DNA from: an uncultured Bacteroidales bacterium
GTDB taxonomy: Bacteria > Bacteroidota > Bacteroidia > Bacteroidales > Paludibacteraceae
Assembly (NCBI GenBank): GCA_946187695.1
Contig: CAMHSB010000007.1
Location: forward strand, 1-64,000
Direction of reading: 5' to 3'
Length of the DNA stretch: 64,000 nt
The translations under genes were made by a program, and so were the position numbers. A model generated the notes under the pieces. That model worked only from the letters and a program-made list of their open reading frames with translations, made no database searches and was not told the DNA's origin. Shown here piece after piece: positions 42,469 through 51,007 of the stretch; position 1 is the stretch's first letter, and each line of letters opens with the position of its first letter.

Positions 42469-44093
42469 TGAAACTTTCCAATCGTAATACGTGGATAACG
42501 CTGTCGATTATCGCGGCAGCGTTGTTCGTGAAGAGCATCTATTTCCGGCAGATGTCGGATTTGGATGATCTGACGGTGGGTCAGTTGGTGGCGGCTTATC
42601 TGTCGGTGGCAGCGGCTTCGATCGCTTTCGCGACGATCGCCTGGATCCCCCGCCGCTGGCCGAGTGTGGTATTGCTGGTAGTGGCCGATCTGTGGTTCAT
42701 TGCGGGCATCTGGTACTACGCCGCCAACAACCTCTGGGTCAGTTGGGCCGTCGTGCGAACGCTGACCGAACTACGCGGTTTTGAGGACTCAATCATCGCC
42801 TATCTGGCCTGGTCGCAGTTGTTGCTTCCGTTATCAAGCCTGATTGCAATAGCCGCCTTGCATCTGCTGCCGCTCCCCCGGGCGAACAAACGCCATTGGG
42901 CGATCGTGAGTTGGATCGTGGCGGTGCTTCTGGTCGGTGCGCTGATCGGTCGGTTGGTCTGTCCTTTGAGTGAGGACGCAAAGAACCGCGGGATGAAAGC
43001 GGAAGAACATTTCTTCCTGCGCACCCACAGCCCGATTGCACAGGTCGGATGGATTGCCTACGAGGCGGCTATAGAGGGTAAGTACCGTTGGAACGCGCAA
43101 CGTCCTTTTACTTCCCACGAACAGCAGATAATGAACATTATCTACCGCGATTCCGTGCCGCCGACACGACCGCAAGGACACCTGGTGTATATCCTCGTGG
43201 AGAGTCTGGAGACCTGGGCGCTGGAAGCGACGGATATCCACGGTCGTCGGATAGGGGAGTGTATGTTGCATTATGCGGAAACGCATCCGACGCTCTATGT
43301 GCCGAAAGTGGAGAGTCAGCAGAAATACGGACGCAGCGGCGACGGACAGTTGATCACGCAGACGGGTCTCCTGCCGCTGTCGAGCGGGGTGGCATGCCGG
43401 CAGTACGGGAACAATGTGTATCCGAATCTGGCGCATTTCTATCCCTTTGGCGTGGTGATCAATCCCTACCATGTACCGGTCTGGAACCAGCGGGTGGTGA
43501 CCTATTCGTACGGCTTCAAGCACTTGTACAGTCCCCGTATGCTCGTCAACCTGTCGGATAGCGTGGTGATGGACCGCACGATGGGGCGTCTGCGGCGGGC
43601 CAAAGAGCCGATCGTGGTGCTGGCCCTGACCATTGACACCCACACGCCTTTCCGTTCGCATCGCGACAGCGTGGATCTGGAACCGGGATATAGCACCTCC
43701 GAAGCGGATTATCTGCGTAGCGTGCACTATACCGACCGCCATATCGGTCGTTTCCTCGCTTGGGCGGATACGTCGCGGGTGATGCGCAACGCCACCATCG
43801 TCATCACCGCCGATCATAACCAGTTTCCCCGCGAGCACGGACACGGACTTTGTCCGTTGATCATCAGCTCGCCGGCGATCACGCAATCGGTTACCTATCC
43901 CGAGTGTCTGCAGATGGATATCTTCCCGACCGTCCTGCATGCCATCGGGCAGTCGGACTACCGGTGGAGAGGTTTCGGTCTGGACCTGCTGGATGCACAG
44001 GAAGCGGCGCAGTTGACGGACCGACCGATAAGCGCCAGAGAGGCCTATTCGCTGTCCGATAAGCTGATAAGATCGAATTATTTTGCCCGATAA
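42468..44093 (+). CDS. LTA synthase-like membrane sulfatase-fold protein
   Basis: 541 residues. Four or five membrane segments in the first 165 residues are followed by an extracytoplasmic sulfatase/alkaline-phosphatase-fold domain. LVYILVESLETWA near residue 240 carries the metal-binding Glu; LTIDTHTPFRSH near 385 and VITADHNQFPREHGHG near 440 carry the Asp and His ligands. These match phosphoglycerol/phosphoethanolamine transferases of the LtaS/EptA type, which modify envelope lipids or glycans. The exact substrate is not predictable. The gene is translationally coupled to the 42-residue protein. Confidence 0.87.
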   Translation: MKLSNRNTWITLSIIAAALFVKSIYFRQMSDLDDLTVGQLVAAYLSVAAASIAFATIAWIPRRWPSVVLLVVADLWFIAGIWYYAANNLWVSWAVVRTLTELRGFEDSIIAYLAWSQLLLPLSSLIAIAALHLLPLPRANKRHWAIVSWIVAVLLVGALIGRLVCPLSEDAKNRGMKAEEHFFLRTHSPIAQVGWIAYEAAIEGKYRWNAQRPFTSHEQQIMNIIYRDSVPPTRPQGHLVYILVESLETWALEATDIHGRRIGECMLHYAETHPTLYVPKVESQQKYGRSGDGQLITQTGLLPLSSGVACRQYGNNVYPNLAHFYPFGVVINPYHVPVWNQRVVTYSYGFKHLYSPRMLVNLSDSVVMDRTMGRLRRAKEPIVVLALTIDTHTPFRSHRDSVDLEPGYSTSEADYLRSVHYTDRHIGRFLAWADTSRVMRNATIVITADHNQFPREHGHGLCPLIISSPAITQSVTYPECLQMDIFPTVLHAIGQSDYRWRGFGLDLLDAQEAAQLTDRPISAREAYSLSDKLIRSNYFAR

Positions 44094-44125
44094 TGGGGAA
44101 AAATGAGCAAAAAATGGCATACACT

Positions 44126-44157
44126 ATTGTGTATGTCAATTTTTTTTTGTAATTTTG
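44126..44157 (+). promoter_or_regulatory. Promoter of the dnaN operon
   Basis: ATTGTGTATGTCA begins at 44126 and the -7 box TAATTTTG at 44150, 24 nt apart. The -33 region lies in the palindrome CATACAC-TATT-GTGTATG (44118-44135). Confidence 0.77.
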
Positions 44158-44193
44158 CGGCCTGAATTGAAAATCATTAAAAAATATACGTAT

Positions 44194-45318
44194 ATGAAAT
44201 TTACTATTTCGAGTTCTAAACTCTTTTCGCAATTGCAGGCTGTAAGCCGTGTTATCAACAGTAAGAATGCTTTGCCGATTCTGGACGATGTGCTCTTTGA
44301 TCTGGCTGGAAATGAATTGAAACTGACCGCTTCGGACGGTGAGACGACCATCCGTACTTCGGTGGAGGTAGAGGCAGTAGAAGGTGCAGGTAAGGTAGCT
44401 TCGGCGGCTAAACTGCTGCTCGAGACCCTCAAGGAGTTCTCGGAGCAACCGCTTTCTTTCACAATCGACGAGAATAATTTCGCAGTGAGCATGGTTAGCC
44501 AGAACGGTACCTATTCGTTCGTAGGCGTGAACGGTAACGAGTATCCGGAGATGCCGGGTGCTGAGGCAGAGGCACAGGTGATTGCTATGCCGGCGAACGT
44601 GCTGCAGGCCGCTATTGAAAAGACCATCTTCTGTACGGCTGACGACGAGCTCCGTCCGGTGATGAACGGTATCTTCTTCGATATCGCAGCAGACAAGGTG
44701 ACGATGGTCGCTACCGATGCGCACCGCCTCGTTCGTTACACCAACACCGGTGTACAGGCCGGCGCTGCTGCCAGCTTCATCCTGCCCAAGAAACCGGCTT
44801 CGCTGCTGAAGAACCTGCTGGCTAAAGCAGAGGAGGAAGTGAAAGTGACCTTCGGTGCCAAGAACGCTCGTTTTGAGTTTGGTTCCACAATCGTCGTTTG
44901 CCGTCAGATCGAGGGCCGTTTCCCGAACTACAATGCCGTTATTCCGCAGTCGAACCAGAATATCGTTACCGCAGACCGTCAGACGCTTATCAACGCCTGC
45001 AAGCGCGTAGCTGTATTCGCTAATAACGGTACCGCGCAACTGCGCCTCGCGCTGAGCGAGAACCAGATCAAGATCTCGGCACAGGATATCGATTTCTCGA
45101 CTAGCGCTGAGGAGACGATCGCTTGCAGCTATAACGGTACCCCGATGGCTATCGGTTTCAAGGCACCGTTCCTCATTGACCTGCTCTCGTCGATCGCTTC
45201 GACCGATGTACAACTCAAGCTCGCCGATCCTGCACGTGCCGGCCTCATCCTGCCTGCAGAGAACGAGGAGAACGAGGACGTGCTGATGCTGTTGATGCCG
45301 ATGCTGCTGAATGATTAA
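44194..45318 (+). CDS. dnaN: DNA polymerase III beta subunit (sliding clamp)
   Basis: 374 residues from MKFTISSSKLFSQLQAVSRV. Three clamp domains of about 120 residues are visible, with landmarks NALPILDDVLF, MPANVLQAAIEKTIFCTADDELRPVMNGIFF, ATDAHRLVRY near residue 182 and the C-terminal LMLLMPMLL, which matches the usual MPM-x-L ending. The ring holds the replicative polymerase on DNA. It is the first gene of a long operon; dnaA is not adjacent, so this is not an origin neighbourhood by gene order. Confidence 0.97.
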   Translation: MKFTISSSKLFSQLQAVSRVINSKNALPILDDVLFDLAGNELKLTASDGETTIRTSVEVEAVEGAGKVASAAKLLLETLKEFSEQPLSFTIDENNFAVSMVSQNGTYSFVGVNGNEYPEMPGAEAEAQVIAMPANVLQAAIEKTIFCTADDELRPVMNGIFFDIAADKVTMVATDAHRLVRYTNTGVQAGAAASFILPKKPASLLKNLLAKAEEEVKVTFGAKNARFEFGSTIVVCRQIEGRFPNYNAVIPQSNQNIVTADRQTLINACKRVAVFANNGTAQLRLALSENQIKISAQDIDFSTSAEETIACSYNGTPMAIGFKAPFLIDLLSSIASTDVQLKLADPARAGLILPAENEENEDVLMLLMPMLLND

Positions 45319-45320
45319 TA

Positions 45321-45358
45321 GACCGCTACGCTGTAAGACCGTTACACTGTAAGACCGG
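45321..45358. repeat. 16-bp tandem repeat after dnaN
   Basis: GACCGCTACGCTGTAA and GACCGTTACACTGTAA, then a third start GACCGG. A small GGCC-TGC-GGCC hairpin follows, 15 bases before the DUF4954 start. Confidence 0.65.
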
Positions 45359-45388
45359 CCTGCGGCCTATAAGACAAAATTTTATTTT

Positions 45389-47371
45389 ATGAACTATCGT
45401 TCATTGACAGCGCAAGAGATTGCACAATTAGAGGCAACGGGTTGCTCGGCAACGAACTGGGCAGACGTAGAGGTGGCTCAAGATTTTGAGGCGCAGTACG
45501 TACATCATACCCGTTTCTCCGGTCATAACAAGATCGGTGCTTTCCACCGTGAGATCGAACTGCCGGGCGGATTGAAGATCCATTCGGGTATCTACAACGC
45601 GACCCTCCATAACGTGGAGGTAGGCGATGATTGTCACTTGTACAACATCCATAACTATATCGCCAACTACCGCATCGGTAACAACACCTGCATCGAGAAC
45701 GTGAACGCGATCCTCGTGGATGGTAAGACCACTTTTGGTAATGGTGTGCGCGTGCCGGTGATGAACGAAGGCGGCGGTCGTGAGATACCTATCTTCAATG
45801 AGCTCAGCGCGAGTCTGGCGTATATCCTGACCCTCTATCGTCACCGCCCGAAAATGATCCATCAGCTCGAGCAGATGATCGATGCTTATGCCGAGGCGCA
45901 GGCTTCGGAAGTGGGCTATATAGGCGATAACGTACGGATCCTTAACTGCGGTTCGATCAAGAATGTCCGCATCGGCGATTGCGCCGAGTTGATCGGTGTG
46001 AGCCGTCTGAAGAACGGTACGGTCAACTCCAACGAGGCGGCGCCTGTTCGTTTAGGGAGCGGTGTGAAGTGTATGGACTTTATCATCTCCTCTGGTGTAG
46101 AGATCGGTGACTCGACCCTCGTGGACAAGTGCTTTGTCGGACAGGGAACGATCTTCGATAAGCACTATTCGGCAGGTGAGAGTCTGTTCTTCTCCAACTG
46201 CCAGGGTATGCACGGAGAGGCCTGTGCGATCTTCGCCGGTCCGTACACCGTGACCCACCATAAATCGACGCTGCTCATCGCTGGTATGTTCTCCTTCATG
46301 AACGCCGGTTCGGGTAGCAACCAGTCGAACCATATGTACAAACTCGGTCCGATCCATCAGGGTGTGGCCGAGCGCGGTTCAAAAACGACCTCCGACAGTT
46401 ACCTACTCTGGCCGTCCAAGATCGGTGCTTTCTCGCTCGTGATGGGTCGTCATACCCACCATGCGGATACATCCGAACTGCCGTTCTCGTACCTCATTGA
46501 GAACCAATCGGAGTCTTACCTCGTGCCGGGTGCTAACCTGCGTACCGTGGGTACGATCCGTGATGCGCAGAAATGGCCGAAGCGTGATAACCGCAAAGAT
46601 CCGAACAAACTCGACCAGATCAATTTCAACCTCTTGAGCCCCTACACCGTACAGAAGATGTGGCGCGGACGCGAGGTGCTGAACGAGCTGGTAGCGCTGA
46701 GCGGAGAGAACACCGAGGTATACGGTTATCGGAACTGCAAGATTCGTAACTCTTCGCTTCATCACGGTCTCGAACTCTATACGATCGGTATCCAGAAGTT
46801 CTTAGGCAACAGCCTCATCAGCCGTCTGGGTAAGGCGGAATGGCATACCATGGACGAGCTGCGTAAGGTGCTCCAACCGGATAGCGCTGTTGGGTTCGGT
46901 GCGTGGGTGGACCTCGCCGGTCTGATTGCTCCGCGTACGGAGGTGACGCGTCTGGATGAAGATATCGAAGCCGGCAAGCTGACGCTCAAAGAGATCCAAG
47001 AGCGTCTCGTGACCATTCACGCCAACTACTACTCCTATGAGTGGACCTGGGCACTCGAGCACCTCGAGCAAGTATGGGGCTGCAAGCTCAAAGATGTAAC
47101 CCTTGAGCAGATCAAACGCTCGGTTACCGAATGGAAGGAAGCTGTGGTGGGTCTTGACAAGATGGTTTATAACGATGCCCGCAAAGAGTTCGATCTCAAC
47201 AGCCAGACCGGTTTCGGTGTGGACGGTGACCGCTCGCAGGCCAAGGCGGACTTCGAGGAGGTACGCGGATCGTTTGAGTCCAACTCCTTCGTCAAAGCCG
47301 TACTCGAGCATATCGAGAAGAAAACGGAACTGGGAAACAAAGTATTGGCGCAATTAGCACAAGTTAAGTGA
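45389..47371 (+). CDS. DUF4954-family protein with left-handed beta-helix
   Basis: 660 residues. The first two thirds show repeated hexapeptide-like units (VEVGDDCHLYNIHNYIANYRIGNN, YIGDNVRILNCGSIKNVRIG, GVEIGDSTLVDKCFVGQG), as in LbH acyltransferases and sugar nucleotidyltransferases. The C-terminal part is helical. The DUF4954 family is common in Bacteroidetes and has no established activity that I know of. It is unsignalled and cytoplasmic. It overlaps the RNase Z gene by four bases (GTGA). Confidence 0.88.
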   Translation: MNYRSLTAQEIAQLEATGCSATNWADVEVAQDFEAQYVHHTRFSGHNKIGAFHREIELPGGLKIHSGIYNATLHNVEVGDDCHLYNIHNYIANYRIGNNTCIENVNAILVDGKTTFGNGVRVPVMNEGGGREIPIFNELSASLAYILTLYRHRPKMIHQLEQMIDAYAEAQASEVGYIGDNVRILNCGSIKNVRIGDCAELIGVSRLKNGTVNSNEAAPVRLGSGVKCMDFIISSGVEIGDSTLVDKCFVGQGTIFDKHYSAGESLFFSNCQGMHGEACAIFAGPYTVTHHKSTLLIAGMFSFMNAGSGSNQSNHMYKLGPIHQGVAERGSKTTSDSYLLWPSKIGAFSLVMGRHTHHADTSELPFSYLIENQSESYLVPGANLRTVGTIRDAQKWPKRDNRKDPNKLDQINFNLLSPYTVQKMWRGREVLNELVALSGENTEVYGYRNCKIRNSSLHHGLELYTIGIQKFLGNSLISRLGKAEWHTMDELRKVLQPDSAVGFGAWVDLAGLIAPRTEVTRLDEDIEAGKLTLKEIQERLVTIHANYYSYEWTWALEHLEQVWGCKLKDVTLEQIKRSVTEWKEAVVGLDKMVYNDARKEFDLNSQTGFGVDGDRSQAKADFEEVRGSFESNSFVKAVLEHIEKKTELGNKVLAQLAQVK

Positions 47372-48174
47372 AAGGAACAGTAACCATATTAGGCTGCGGC
47401 AGTGCCAAGCCGACGAAGACCACTTCGCCTTCGTCGCAGTTGGTCAACCTGCACGATAAGTATTTCCTCGTCGATTGCGGTGAGGGAACCTTGCTGACGA
47501 TGCAACGCCTCGGGGTGCACACCTCGCGGTTGTATAACATCTTCATCTCCCATCTGCATGGCGATCACTGCTTCGGCCTGATCGGGTTACTGACTACTTT
47601 GGGTATGCTCAAACGTACGCAACCCATGCATATCTATGCGCATAAGGACCTCGAGAAACTGCTCACGCCGCTGCTGGAGTACCATGCCAACGACCGGCAG
47701 TACGAGATCATCTTCCATGCCATCAATCCCCGTAAGAACGAGGTGATCTACGAGGATAATAACGTCACCGTAGAGACTATTCCTCTCAAGCATAGCGTGC
47801 CCACCTGCGGATTCCTCTTTAAGGAGTCGCAGCGGGTACAGAAAGAAGACGGTTCATTTGAACGCTCGGTTCGTAAAGCATACGCGTACTGCTCGGACAC
47901 GATGTACAGCGAGAAGATCCTCCCGATCATCGAAGGAGTAGGTACGCTCTATCACGAGTCCACCTTCCTCGAGTCGATGGGTGCACGCAGCAAAGAGGTG
48001 CAGCACTCGACGGCCGCCCAAGCGGCTACGATTGCCCAAAAAGCGAATGCGGGTAAGTTGATTCTGGGCCATTATAGCGCACGGGTGGAAGACCATAATC
48101 TCTTTCTGCAAGAAGCGCAGCCCATTTTCGATAACTGCGTTCTTGCCGAAGAGAATTTGACATTTGAGATTTGA
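47368..48174 (+). CDS. rnz: Ribonuclease Z-type metallo-beta-lactamase protein
   Basis: 268 residues with a GTG start overlapping the DUF4954 stop. Metal-binding HLHGDH near residue 63, ILGCGSAKPT at the start, HSVPTCGFLF near residue 142 and LGHYSAR near residue 232 match tRNA 3'-processing endonucleases (RNase Z/ElaC), though it is shorter than ElaC (about 305). It would cut tRNA precursors lacking CCA, which most tRNA genes here do lack. The last residues FEI and stop are encoded in a heptamer array. Confidence 0.88.
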   Translation: MKGTVTILGCGSAKPTKTTSPSSQLVNLHDKYFLVDCGEGTLLTMQRLGVHTSRLYNIFISHLHGDHCFGLIGLLTTLGMLKRTQPMHIYAHKDLEKLLTPLLEYHANDRQYEIIFHAINPRKNEVIYEDNNVTVETIPLKHSVPTCGFLFKESQRVQKEDGSFERSVRKAYAYCSDTMYSEKILPIIEGVGTLYHESTFLESMGARSKEVQHSTAAQAATIAQKANAGKLILGHYSARVEDHNLFLQEAQPIFDNCVLAEENLTFEI

Positions 48175-48188
48175 AATTGAAGACTTAA
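48154..48188. repeat. Degenerate heptamer repeat across the rnz stop and radA start (unit ATTTGA)
   Basis: AATTTGA, CATTTGA, GATTTGA, AATTGAA, GACTTAA with period 7. It contains the rnz stop and ends at the radA ATG. Reading a radA start upstream at 48164 (TTG) would place it inside the array. Confidence 0.82.
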
Positions 48189-49546
48189 TGGCGAAATCCA
48201 CGATACAATATGTATGTTCGTCCTGCGGTGCCAAAGCCCCGCAGATGCTCGGTCGCTGTCCCGTTTGCGGAGAGTGGGGGACGTATGAAGAGGAAGTAGT
48301 TGCAAGTGGAAAGTCGAAAGTGGAAAGACGCACTGTCTCCTCCGGCAATCAACCCAAACGTCTGCAAGACGTACATGCGACGCACGAGATCCGTATCGAC
48401 ATGCATAACGGGGAGTTCAACCGCGTCTTAGGTGGTGGACTCGTACCGGGCAGTCTGGTGCTGTTAGGCGGTGAGCCGGGTATCGGCAAATCGACCCTCG
48501 CGCTCCAAGTGCTGATGCAGCAGGGTGAACGCAAGACTTTCTACGCCTCGGGCGAAGAGTCGGCGCAGCAACTCAAGCTGCGTGCCGAACGGCTGGCCGG
48601 TAACGCAGAGAACCTCTATATATCCGCAGAGACTTCGCTCGAACGTATCCTGGATCAGGTCAAAGAGCTCGAACCTGAGATAGTGGTGATCGACTCCATC
48701 CAGACCATCGGTACGGATGCTATCGATGCCACTATCGGCTCACTCTCGCAAGTACGCGAGTGCGCTGCACGTATCCTCGAGTTCGCCAAGACTCGCAATA
48801 TCCCCTTTATCATCATCGGGCATATCAACAAAGAAGGCTCGCTCGCCGGTCCGAAAGTGCTGGAGCATATCGTGGATACGGTGCTGCAGTTCGAGGGCGA
48901 CCAACATAACATGTACCGTATCCTGCGGGCGCAGAAGAACCGTTTCGGTTCGACCTCCGAACTCGGCATCTACGAGATGCGGCAGGATGGTTTGCGGGAG
49001 GTGACCAATCCCTCGGAGCTGCTGCTCTCTACTTCGCGTGAAGGCTTGTCCGGCATCGCGATCGCTGCGGCGGTCGAAGGCGTACGACCCTTCTTGATTG
49101 AGGTGCAGGCACTCGTCTCTACCGCTGCGTACGGTACACCCCAACGTTCCTCGACGGGTTTCGACGGCAGACGACTCAATATGTTGCTGGCGGTATTGGA
49201 GAAACGTGTGGGCTTTAAGTTGCTGCAGAAAGATGTGTTCCTCAATATAGCCGGCGGACTGCGGGTGCAAGACCCTGCGATCGACCTCGCGGTCATCGCT
49301 TCGGTGCTCAGCAGTAACATGGACATTCCCTTGGATGCGACGACGTGTCTGTGTGGGGAAGTGGGTCTCGCCGGCGAGATACGTCCGGTCAACCGCATCG
49401 AGCAGCGTATCGCTGAGGCGGAGAAATTAGGCTTCCAACGGATCCTCATTCCCGAGGGTCAGAAGATCGATACCAAACGTTTTACTATCCAAGTGGTACC
49501 CGTGAAAAGGGTGACCGATGCGTTTAGATTGTTGATTAAGAGTTGA
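48188..49546 (+). CDS. radA: DNA repair protein RadA (Sms)
   Basis: 452 residues from MAKSTIQYVCSSC. A four-Cys zinc finger (CSSCGAKAPQMLGRCPVCGEW, about 10-30), a RecA-like core with Walker A GGEPGIGKST near residue 95, the RadA-specific KNRFGS near residue 252, and a C-terminal Lon-like domain (GGLRVQDPAIDLAV, CGEVGLAGEIRPV). It promotes branch migration in recombinational repair. A heptamer array is in frame near residue 38-48 (ASGKSKVERRTV), in the linker after the zinc finger. Confidence 0.95.
   Translation: MAKSTIQYVCSSCGAKAPQMLGRCPVCGEWGTYEEEVVASGKSKVERRTVSSGNQPKRLQDVHATHEIRIDMHNGEFNRVLGGGLVPGSLVLLGGEPGIGKSTLALQVLMQQGERKTFYASGEESAQQLKLRAERLAGNAENLYISAETSLERILDQVKELEPEIVVIDSIQTIGTDAIDATIGSLSQVRECAARILEFAKTRNIPFIIIGHINKEGSLAGPKVLEHIVDTVLQFEGDQHNMYRILRAQKNRFGSTSELGIYEMRQDGLREVTNPSELLLSTSREGLSGIAIAAAVEGVRPFLIEVQALVSTAAYGTPQRSSTGFDGRRLNMLLAVLEKRVGFKLLQKDVFLNIAGGLRVQDPAIDLAVIASVLSSNMDIPLDATTCLCGEVGLAGEIRPVNRIEQRIAEAEKLGFQRILIPEGQKIDTKRFTIQVVPVKRVTDAFRLLIKS
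48302..48329. repeat. In-frame heptamer repeat inside radA (unit GAAAGTG)
   Basis: GCAAGTG, GAAAGTC, GAAAGTG, GAAAGAC. It encodes the SGKSKVERR linker between zinc finger and ATPase core. Confidence 0.82.
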
Positions 49547-50262
49547 AAAAGACGCTTTCCATATTATTAGTCTGTCTGGTATGCGCTGTTTGCTGCGTCC
49601 ATGCGCAGAAGCCGACGAACGGTCAGCCGTACTTGTGCGAGTTCGGACTGCAAGGCGGTTTCGGGTACTATGTGGGCGATGCCAACCCGCATATCTTCAT
49701 CAACCCCCGCGAGGCGTACGGACTGCAGTTCCGCTATAAGTTCACCAAACGCTGGGCATTGCAGGTCAAGGCTGCTTCCCAACGAATCACCGGACATGAA
49801 TATACTTATGAGCAAGGTATCGGTCCGGTCAAACAAGACGCTATGTGGCAGAACCAACTCATCAACATCGATATCATAGGAGAGTTTAACTTCTTCCGTT
49901 TTGCTGCAGCGAACAAGTTGGACAAACGTATCAAACCCTACACCCCGTATATTTTCTTAGGTATCGGAGCGGGTATATACGGTGCGGAAGGCTATACGAA
50001 CGGTAACTTCCGGAAAGTGGCAGCGTATTTTCCCTTCGGTATCGGTTTTAAATGGAAATTCCATGACCGCGTGGGACTCAACATCGCGTGGCAGCACAAC
50101 GTGTATTTCGCAGATGACCTCGAGAACCGGGCGAATCTCGCAGATCGATATGACATGAACGGCAGTAACGTGATGAACTGTGACCTCACAGGTATGTTCA
50201 CCGCCGGCATCGTTTTTGAATTTGCACAGGCGAAGAAAGAATGTCGTATATGCAATTGGTAA
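49543..50262 (+). CDS. DUF6089-like outer-membrane beta-barrel protein
   Basis: 239 residues with a TTG start overlapping the radA stop. Signal peptide [21 protein letters not shown]. The mature part shows alternating strands typical of small beta-barrels ([63 protein letters not shown]-like [11 protein letters not shown]) and resembles DUF6089, which in Bacteroidetes lies upstream of uppS-bamA. It ends 4 bases before uppS and is probably an envelope protein co-expressed with the BAM machinery. Confidence 0.82.
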   Translation: MKKTLSILLVCLVCAVCCVHAQKPTNGQPYLCEFGLQGGFGYYVGDANPHIFINPREAYGLQFRYKFTKRWALQVKAASQRITGHEYTYEQGIGPVKQDAMWQNQLINIDIIGEFNFFRFAAANKLDKRIKPYTPYIFLGIGAGIYGAEGYTNGNFRKVAAYFPFGIGFKWKFHDRVGLNIAWQHNVYFADDLENRANLADRYDMNGSNVMNCDLTGMFTAGIVFEFAQAKKECRICNW

Positions 50263-50266
50263 GAAA

Positions 50267-51007
50267 ATGGATTATAAAACTCAAATAAACAAAGAGCGTC
50301 TGCCACGTCACGTGGCGATCATCATGGACGGCAACGGTCGCTGGGCGAAGAAACAAGGCCTGGCGCGTATGTTTGGTCATAAACAAGGTGTGGAGACCGT
50401 GCATAACATTACCGTAGCGGCTACGCAACTCGGTATCGAGTATCTCACCCTCTATACCTTCTCCACGGAAAATTGGAACCGACCCAAAGAGGAAGTGGAT
50501 GCTTTGATGACCTTGCTGGTGGATACCATCGTCAAGGAGACCCCGACGCTGATGAACAACAACGTGCGCCTGCAGACGATCGGCGATATCGAGCGTCTGC
50601 CGGAAGGTACGAAGCAGAAATTCCTCGGTTGCATCGAGCAGACGAGTCATAATACCGGCCTGACGATGGTCATCGCCCTCAGTTACTCGGCCCGTTGGGA
50701 AATCACCGAGGCGGTACGTGAGGCTGTTCGTCGTGCGCAGGCAGGTGAACTGCGTGCCGAAGAAGTGAATGAGCAACTGGTATCGTCCCTGATGACCACC
50801 CGCGAGATGCCCGATCCGGACCTGTTGATCCGCACCAGCGGCGAGTACCGCATCAGCAATTTCCTGCTCTGGCAGTTGGCGTACAGCGAGTTGTACTTCA
50901 CCGATTGTTTATGGCCGGAGTTCACCGAAGAGGAGTTCTATAAAGCCATTGTGGATTATCAGAAACGTGAAAGAAGATTTGGAAAAACCAGTGAACAGAT
51001 TCATTAA
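50267..51007 (+). CDS. uppS: Undecaprenyl diphosphate synthase (isoprenyl transferase)
   Basis: 246 residues from [19 protein letters not shown]. The catalytic [10 protein letters not shown] near residue 20, [13 protein letters not shown] near residue 66 and the C-terminal [23 protein letters not shown] region are diagnostic. It builds the C55 lipid carrier used for peptidoglycan and polysaccharide export, linking it to dxs and to the flippases in this window. Its 3' end overlaps the start of bamA by 17 bases. Confidence 0.96.
   Translation: MDYKTQINKERLPRHVAIIMDGNGRWAKKQGLARMFGHKQGVETVHNITVAATQLGIEYLTLYTFSTENWNRPKEEVDALMTLLVDTIVKETPTLMNNNVRLQTIGDIERLPEGTKQKFLGCIEQTSHNTGLTMVIALSYSARWEITEAVREAVRRAQAGELRAEEVNEQLVSSLMTTREMPDPDLLIRTSGEYRISNFLLWQLAYSELYFTDCLWPEFTEEEFYKAIVDYQKRERRFGKTSEQIH

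Noticed and set aside
42834-45213. Two long minus-strand frames (428 and 440 residues) over the LTA-synthase-like gene and dnaN
   Set aside because: Both are antisense to clear genes and show no family features.
44126-45318. Chromosome replication origin near dnaN
   Set aside because: No dnaA gene, DnaA-box cluster or gidA/rpmH neighbours are present.
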